A stretch of 53,296 nucleotides of DNA from an uncultured Clostridia bacterium (GTDB lineage: Bacteria; Bacillota; Clostridia; Oscillospirales; Ruminococcaceae): contig CANRFB010000012.1 in assembly GCA_947629785.1 (NCBI GenBank), forward strand, positions 1-53,296, given 5' to 3'. Both the position numbers and the translations under genes were made by a program. This document shows, in pieces, positions 50,130 through 53,296 of this stretch. Under the pieces are notes generated by a model. That model did not search any database, was not told where the DNA came from, and worked only from the letters and a program-made list of their open reading frames with translations. Within the stretch, counting starts at the first letter, position 1; every line of letters begins with the position of its first letter.

Positions 50130-52700
50130 TTATTTAGTTTGCTTGGAAAGATATTCTCTCATCAGAATAATATCTTTATTATTGACCTTGCTGTCGCTGT
50201 TAAGATCAGCGGCAGGAGAAACGGTTTCTTCATCTGCATTGGATTTAGAAACAATATCTCTTAAAATTATCAGATCCTTGTTGTTGATATTTGTATCTCC
50301 GTCCAGATCGCCCTTTATTGAACTTTCCTCTGTCACCACATAAACGCTGAGATGATCCGTAACAAAATTGATATATCCTTCACCGGATGAATAGTATTCG
50401 GCTGATGCGTGCATATCCGTGTATGATCCGTCAGCTTCTTTACGCAAAACCGTTATCGGACCTTTAACACCATCGGGGATCGGGATAGTTACAGCTATCT
50501 TTCCGTTAGGCTGTATTTCAACGCCGTCCTTTTTAAGGGTAATATCATAGGCAAGAACCGCGCCGTAAACTTTTATGTCCGACATATCGGCAATTGGTTC
50601 AACATCAAGAACTGCGTCTGGGTCAATTACAGTATCACCAATTGCCGCAATTGCCGAATCGGTATCGGTCAATATGCTTTCATCGGGTATTTCAATATAA
50701 TAATTACATATTGTACATTTTACAGACATATACCAATTATTGTTTGAATCTCTGAATGCGCTGACCTCATCGCCAAAAGTATGCGGTTCCGTTTTATCTC
50801 TTTCTCCGCAGAAACATTCCTTGGCATGACCTATATTATTGTCGTTTTCGTCATATATATTTACATATGTATCAAAGTTATGTCCGTTATGTTCAACCGC
50901 CGTAAGTTTAAAATATTTTACTATGTCATTTCCTTCTGATAAACCATTTTTTATTGTTAATTTGACTGTATATTCGCCGGGCTTGCTTATTAATACTTTA
51001 GTGTAACTATACCTTAAGCTGTTTTCAATATGTACATTTGGATCATCACATGATAATACGGGGATCCATTCTCTTCTTACAAAAATAATGCCGCCTGATT
51101 GTTCATATATACTTTCATCAAGTTCCTCATCATAATTGTCAGATAAATTGCTTATATACATATTAATGTATTTGTTTGTAATAAATTTCAGCGGGCTGAT
51201 ACTTATATCATCATAATTATAATGATAGTCATATCCTTTATAATATTGCGGATTATAATCTTCTTCATCAATTTTTTCTATTCCTTTAATGTCGCTTTTT
51301 TTCTGAATATAATTATAGTTGCAGCGGCAATAAGAGATATTTGGGCATGAACTTATATCCAACTCTGTAATTTGATTATTGTGGCAATCCAACCAATGTA
51401 AATTACTGCAATTTCTTACACTTATTGACGGAATAGAATTATTATAGCAATATACAGAACGCAATGTAGAATTACCATCTAAATTAATTGGTGACGTAAT
51501 TTTATTATAATTACAATTTAATGTGCCAAGCTTTTTGTTATTATCAATATTTAACGTTGTGACATAATTTTCTTCAAATGATAAACCATTTAAATCGGTA
51601 CAGTTGCTTACATTCATTTCTGTTAATTTGTTATGGCTGCATTCAATACCAATTAATTTATCATTTGATGAAAAATCAAGGCTTTGCAGATTGTTACTGC
51701 TGCATTCCAAAATTGTCAGCGATTTATTGTTATTCAAATTTAATTCCGATAAATTATTACTGTTTAAATACAAGTGTTCAAGTTTTGTACAAGAAGATAC
51801 ATCAATAGCGTTAAGGACATTGTGCTCAAAGTTAATAAGTTCCAAATTTACATTATTTTTCAGATCAATAGCCGAAATATTATTATTGGCGCAGTTCAAA
51901 GATGTTAAAGCGATATTTTTATTTACATTCAGCGAATTAATTTTTGTATCCGGACAATAGACTTTACACAGAACGGTATTTTTCTCAATATTTAAACTAT
52001 ACAGATCAATATTGTTACAATTTAATTCTACTAACTTCTCGTTGCTGCTTATATCTAACGATGTCAGATTTGTATTTCCACAGGAAAAATTTGTAAGATT
52101 TTTATTATAAGTGAGGTCAATAACAGAAATATCAGCATTTCCGCAATTAAATATTTCCAAATTGATATTTTTACTTATATCAATTTCTTTGAGACGCTTA
52201 TGCGTTTCTTTTTTATCATATGTTAAAATATTTAATTCTTTCAGAGCAATGTTATTGCTAACATCAATGCTTTCGATTTCATTATAACTGCAATTAAGAG
52301 TTTCAAGTGCAGCACAATTTTTAACATTAATATTTGTTATTTCATTATGACTGCAATCCAAGTACACTAAAGAAGTACAATTTTCTAAATCCAGAGATGT
52401 TAATCCGTGATAATGCAAAACCAATTTTTTTAAATTTTCAAAAACATTTATACCTGTTATATCAGATATTTTATTACTTGAAGTACCATTGAGCGAAATC
52501 GTTTCAACATTATTAATCTCCTCTTCCGACAGACTGCCGTTTTTGTCCTTATCAAAATTTTTTGAAACATAATCCCTGAAAACACTGTCAGGGAAGTTTT
52601 CTGCATCTATAGCCACGTCTCCGGCTGCAAATGCAGTAACGCTTGCAGCAGCTGCACCGATCAGACACGCCGCAGCAGCCGCCAATTTTTTTAATTTCAT
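50130..52700 (-). CDS. Secreted LRR protein with EF-hand-like lead and C-terminal dockerin
   Basis: An 856-aa protein with a signal peptide (MKLKKLAAAAACLIGAAAAS). FPDSVFRDYVSKNFDKDKNG and LSEEE (about 35-62) form the same lead as in the FecR-LRR protein. About 18-19 LRRs with the pattern LTSLDLENCTSLVYLDCSHN run to about residue 470. A beta-rich part with an Ig-like segment follows, then a dockerin (about 797-853) with INNKDLIILR and VNNKDIILMR. The second calcium loop has Ser where Gly is usual. It is a likely cell-surface adhesin or scaffold partner that binds the cohesin protein encoded 24 bp downstream. AAGGAGGAAG precedes the ATG. It is the first gene of the operon. Confidence 0.88.
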   Translation of the reverse strand: MKLKKLAAAAACLIGAAAASVTAFAAGDVAIDAENFPDSVFRDYVSKNFDKDKNGSLSEEEINNVETISLNGTSSNKISDITGINVFENLKKLVLHYHGLTSLDLENCTSLVYLDCSHNEITNINVKNCAALETLNCSYNEIESIDVSNNIALKELNILTYDKKETHKRLKEIDISKNINLEIFNCGNADISVIDLTYNKNLTNFSCGNTNLTSLDISSNEKLVELNCNNIDLYSLNIEKNTVLCKVYCPDTKINSLNVNKNIALTSLNCANNNISAIDLKNNVNLELINFEHNVLNAIDVSSCTKLEHLYLNSNNLSELNLNNNKSLTILECSSNNLQSLDFSSNDKLIGIECSHNKLTEMNVSNCTDLNGLSFEENYVTTLNIDNNKKLGTLNCNYNKITSPINLDGNSTLRSVYCYNNSIPSISVRNCSNLHWLDCHNNQITELDISSCPNISYCRCNYNYIQKKSDIKGIEKIDEEDYNPQYYKGYDYHYNYDDISISPLKFITNKYINMYISNLSDNYDEELDESIYEQSGGIIFVRREWIPVLSCDDPNVHIENSLRYSYTKVLISKPGEYTVKLTIKNGLSEGNDIVKYFKLTAVEHNGHNFDTYVNIYDENDNNIGHAKECFCGERDKTEPHTFGDEVSAFRDSNNNWYMSVKCTICNYYIEIPDESILTDTDSAIAAIGDTVIDPDAVLDVEPIADMSDIKVYGAVLAYDITLKKDGVEIQPNGKIAVTIPIPDGVKGPITVLRKEADGSYTDMHASAEYYSSGEGYINFVTDHLSVYVVTEESSIKGDLDGDTNINNKDLIILRDIVSKSNADEETVSPAADLNSDSKVNNKDIILMREYLSKQTK

Positions 52701-52833
52701 ACAAATACTTCCTCCTTGTAAAATATAAAATTATGGTTATTGCCATAAAATTCTATTAACTTTGCCTATAAAGCCTCCTTTTTTGCCTTTAAATGTATAA
52801 CTTGCAAAAAATTCCAAACTAATACCGGATATA

Positions 52834-52862
52834 ATTATATCATATTTTATACAAAATGTCAG
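52834..52862 (-). promoter_or_regulatory. Promoter of the dockerin/cohesin operon
   Basis: On the minus strand CTGACA (plus 52857-52862) and TATAAT (plus 52834-52839) have a 17-bp spacer. The leader is about 125 nt, with one short hairpin (TTATGG/CCATAA, 52732-52752). No known riboswitch class was recognised. The -35 abuts the insertion sequence. Confidence 0.7.
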
Positions 52863-52864
52863 AA

Positions 52865-53296
52865 CTTGTCCACATAGAAAAAATATGGTATAATAAGAAG
52901 TATGAGATATACAAGTGATTTAACAGATAGCCAATGGGAACTGATAAAGGAATACTTTCCAGCCGGAAATAAAAGCAAATACGACAAGAGAGAGATGGTG
53001 AATGCAGTATTATATCTTGTGAAAACCGGTTGCCAGTGGAGAAATCTGCCAAAGGATTTTCCAAACTGGAAGGCAGTATCCATGTTTTACTACAGAGCCT
53101 CAAAAAATGGCGTCTGGGATAAAGTACAGCAAATGTTGGTGAAGAAGGTACGAACATCTAAAGGAAAAAACGAAACGCCAACCTATGCCCTGATCGACTC
53201 ACAATCAGTAAAAACAGTGTCTGCAAGTCAGAACAGAGGATATGACGGAGGAAAAAAACAAAAGGAGTAAAACGTCACATTGTTACCGATACAATG
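52865..53296 (+). mobile_element. IS5-family insertion sequence, left part, cut by the window edge
   Basis: A transposase gene and its promoter (TTGTCC 52866-52871, TATAAT 52889-52894, 17-bp spacer) lie here. The exact left end and its inverted repeat cannot be fixed without the right end; the boundary given is approximate. Confidence 0.75.
52902..53270 (+). CDS. IS5-family transposase, first frame (ORF A), with likely -1 frameshift
   Basis: A 122-aa N-terminal part of an IS5/IS427-type transposase: MRYTSDLTDSQWELIKEYFP, CQWRNLPKDFPNW, and the first catalytic Asp in ALIDSQSVKT. The frame stops at 53270 after GGKKQKE. Reading -1 from the run of seven A at 53250-53256 gives GGKKTKGVKRHIVTDTM, which is the conserved family continuation. 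A -1 slip at A-AAA-AAA is a known mechanism in this family and would produce the full DDE enzyme. The rest lies beyond the window. A simple inactivating mutation cannot be excluded. Confidence 0.85.
   Translation: MRYTSDLTDSQWELIKEYFPAGNKSKYDKREMVNAVLYLVKTGCQWRNLPKDFPNWKAVSMFYYRASKNGVWDKVQQMLVKKVRTSKGKNETPTYALIDSQSVKTVSASQNRGYDGGKKQKE

Noticed and set aside
52701-52830. Cyclic di-GMP riboswitch in the leader of the LRR-dockerin gene
   Set aside because: GGCAAA occurs twice, but the paired stems and the GGACGCAAAGCC core are missing.

Overview
The window looks like a chromosomal segment of a gut-type Bacillota, most likely a Ruminococcus or close relative in the Oscillospiraceae. Supporting signs are dockerin and cohesin modules, canonical TTGACA/TATAAT promoters with 17-bp spacers, strong AAAGGAG-type ribosome binding sites, a YtrA-type GntR/ABC operon, an M56 (BlaR1-like) sensor protease and an intergenic hairpin cluster of the kind seen in this group. 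The assignment is inferred from gene content. No rRNA, tRNA or CRISPR array was found.

Layout. 144-5500 (+): polyprenyl-phosphate transporter (DUF368), a large GH2 glycosidase and a membrane-anchored C39-like cysteine peptidase. 5826-7613 (+): ammonium transporter fused to a PII domain, behind a strong promoter and a long leader hairpin. 7703-11520 (-): GH36 alpha-galactosidase, polysaccharide flippase and a 38-aa membrane peptide. 11734-16253 (+): GntR regulator, ABC ATPase, two membrane subunits and two exported proteins, overlapping like a ytr-type operon. 16261-16656: GC-rich hairpin cluster between two copies of one terminator hairpin. 16644-19984 (-): VirD4/TraG-like ATPase, ClpP-like protease and a macro-domain protein, probably remains of a mobile element. 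20071-21603 (-): 4-alpha-glucanotransferase. 21733-21849 (+): 38-aa polar peptide.

21900-28440: an ECF-type sigma factor with a very long C-terminal extension (-), divergent from an M56 metalloprotease and a large lipoprotein (+). 28542-29683: a second copy of the GntR-operon promoter and operator, then a lipoprotein built of two tandem repeats. 29786-30987: a promoter, short RNA, intrinsic terminator and a protein with two ToxN/AbiQ-like halves, an arrangement like a type III toxin-antitoxin locus. 31097-33034 (-): a small sigma-region-4-like protein, a DUF4367 protein and a lipoprotein.

33305-41969 (+): CHASE2-adenylate cyclase, a 1668-aa FecR/leucine-rich-repeat membrane protein and an O-antigen-ligase-like enzyme. 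41986-52700 (-): an operon of LRR-dockerin protein, cohesin protein and RCC1-propeller-dockerin protein. The LRR module, with its EF-hand-like lead, occurs in both of these opposing units. This suggests one surface programme, with cAMP-linked sensing on one side and a small cohesin-dockerin assembly without visible glycosidases on the other. An IS5-family element runs off the right edge from about 52865.

The most novel candidates are the non-enzymatic cohesin/dockerin operon, the CHASE2-FecR-LRR unit, the double ToxN-like locus and the duplicated GntR operator.
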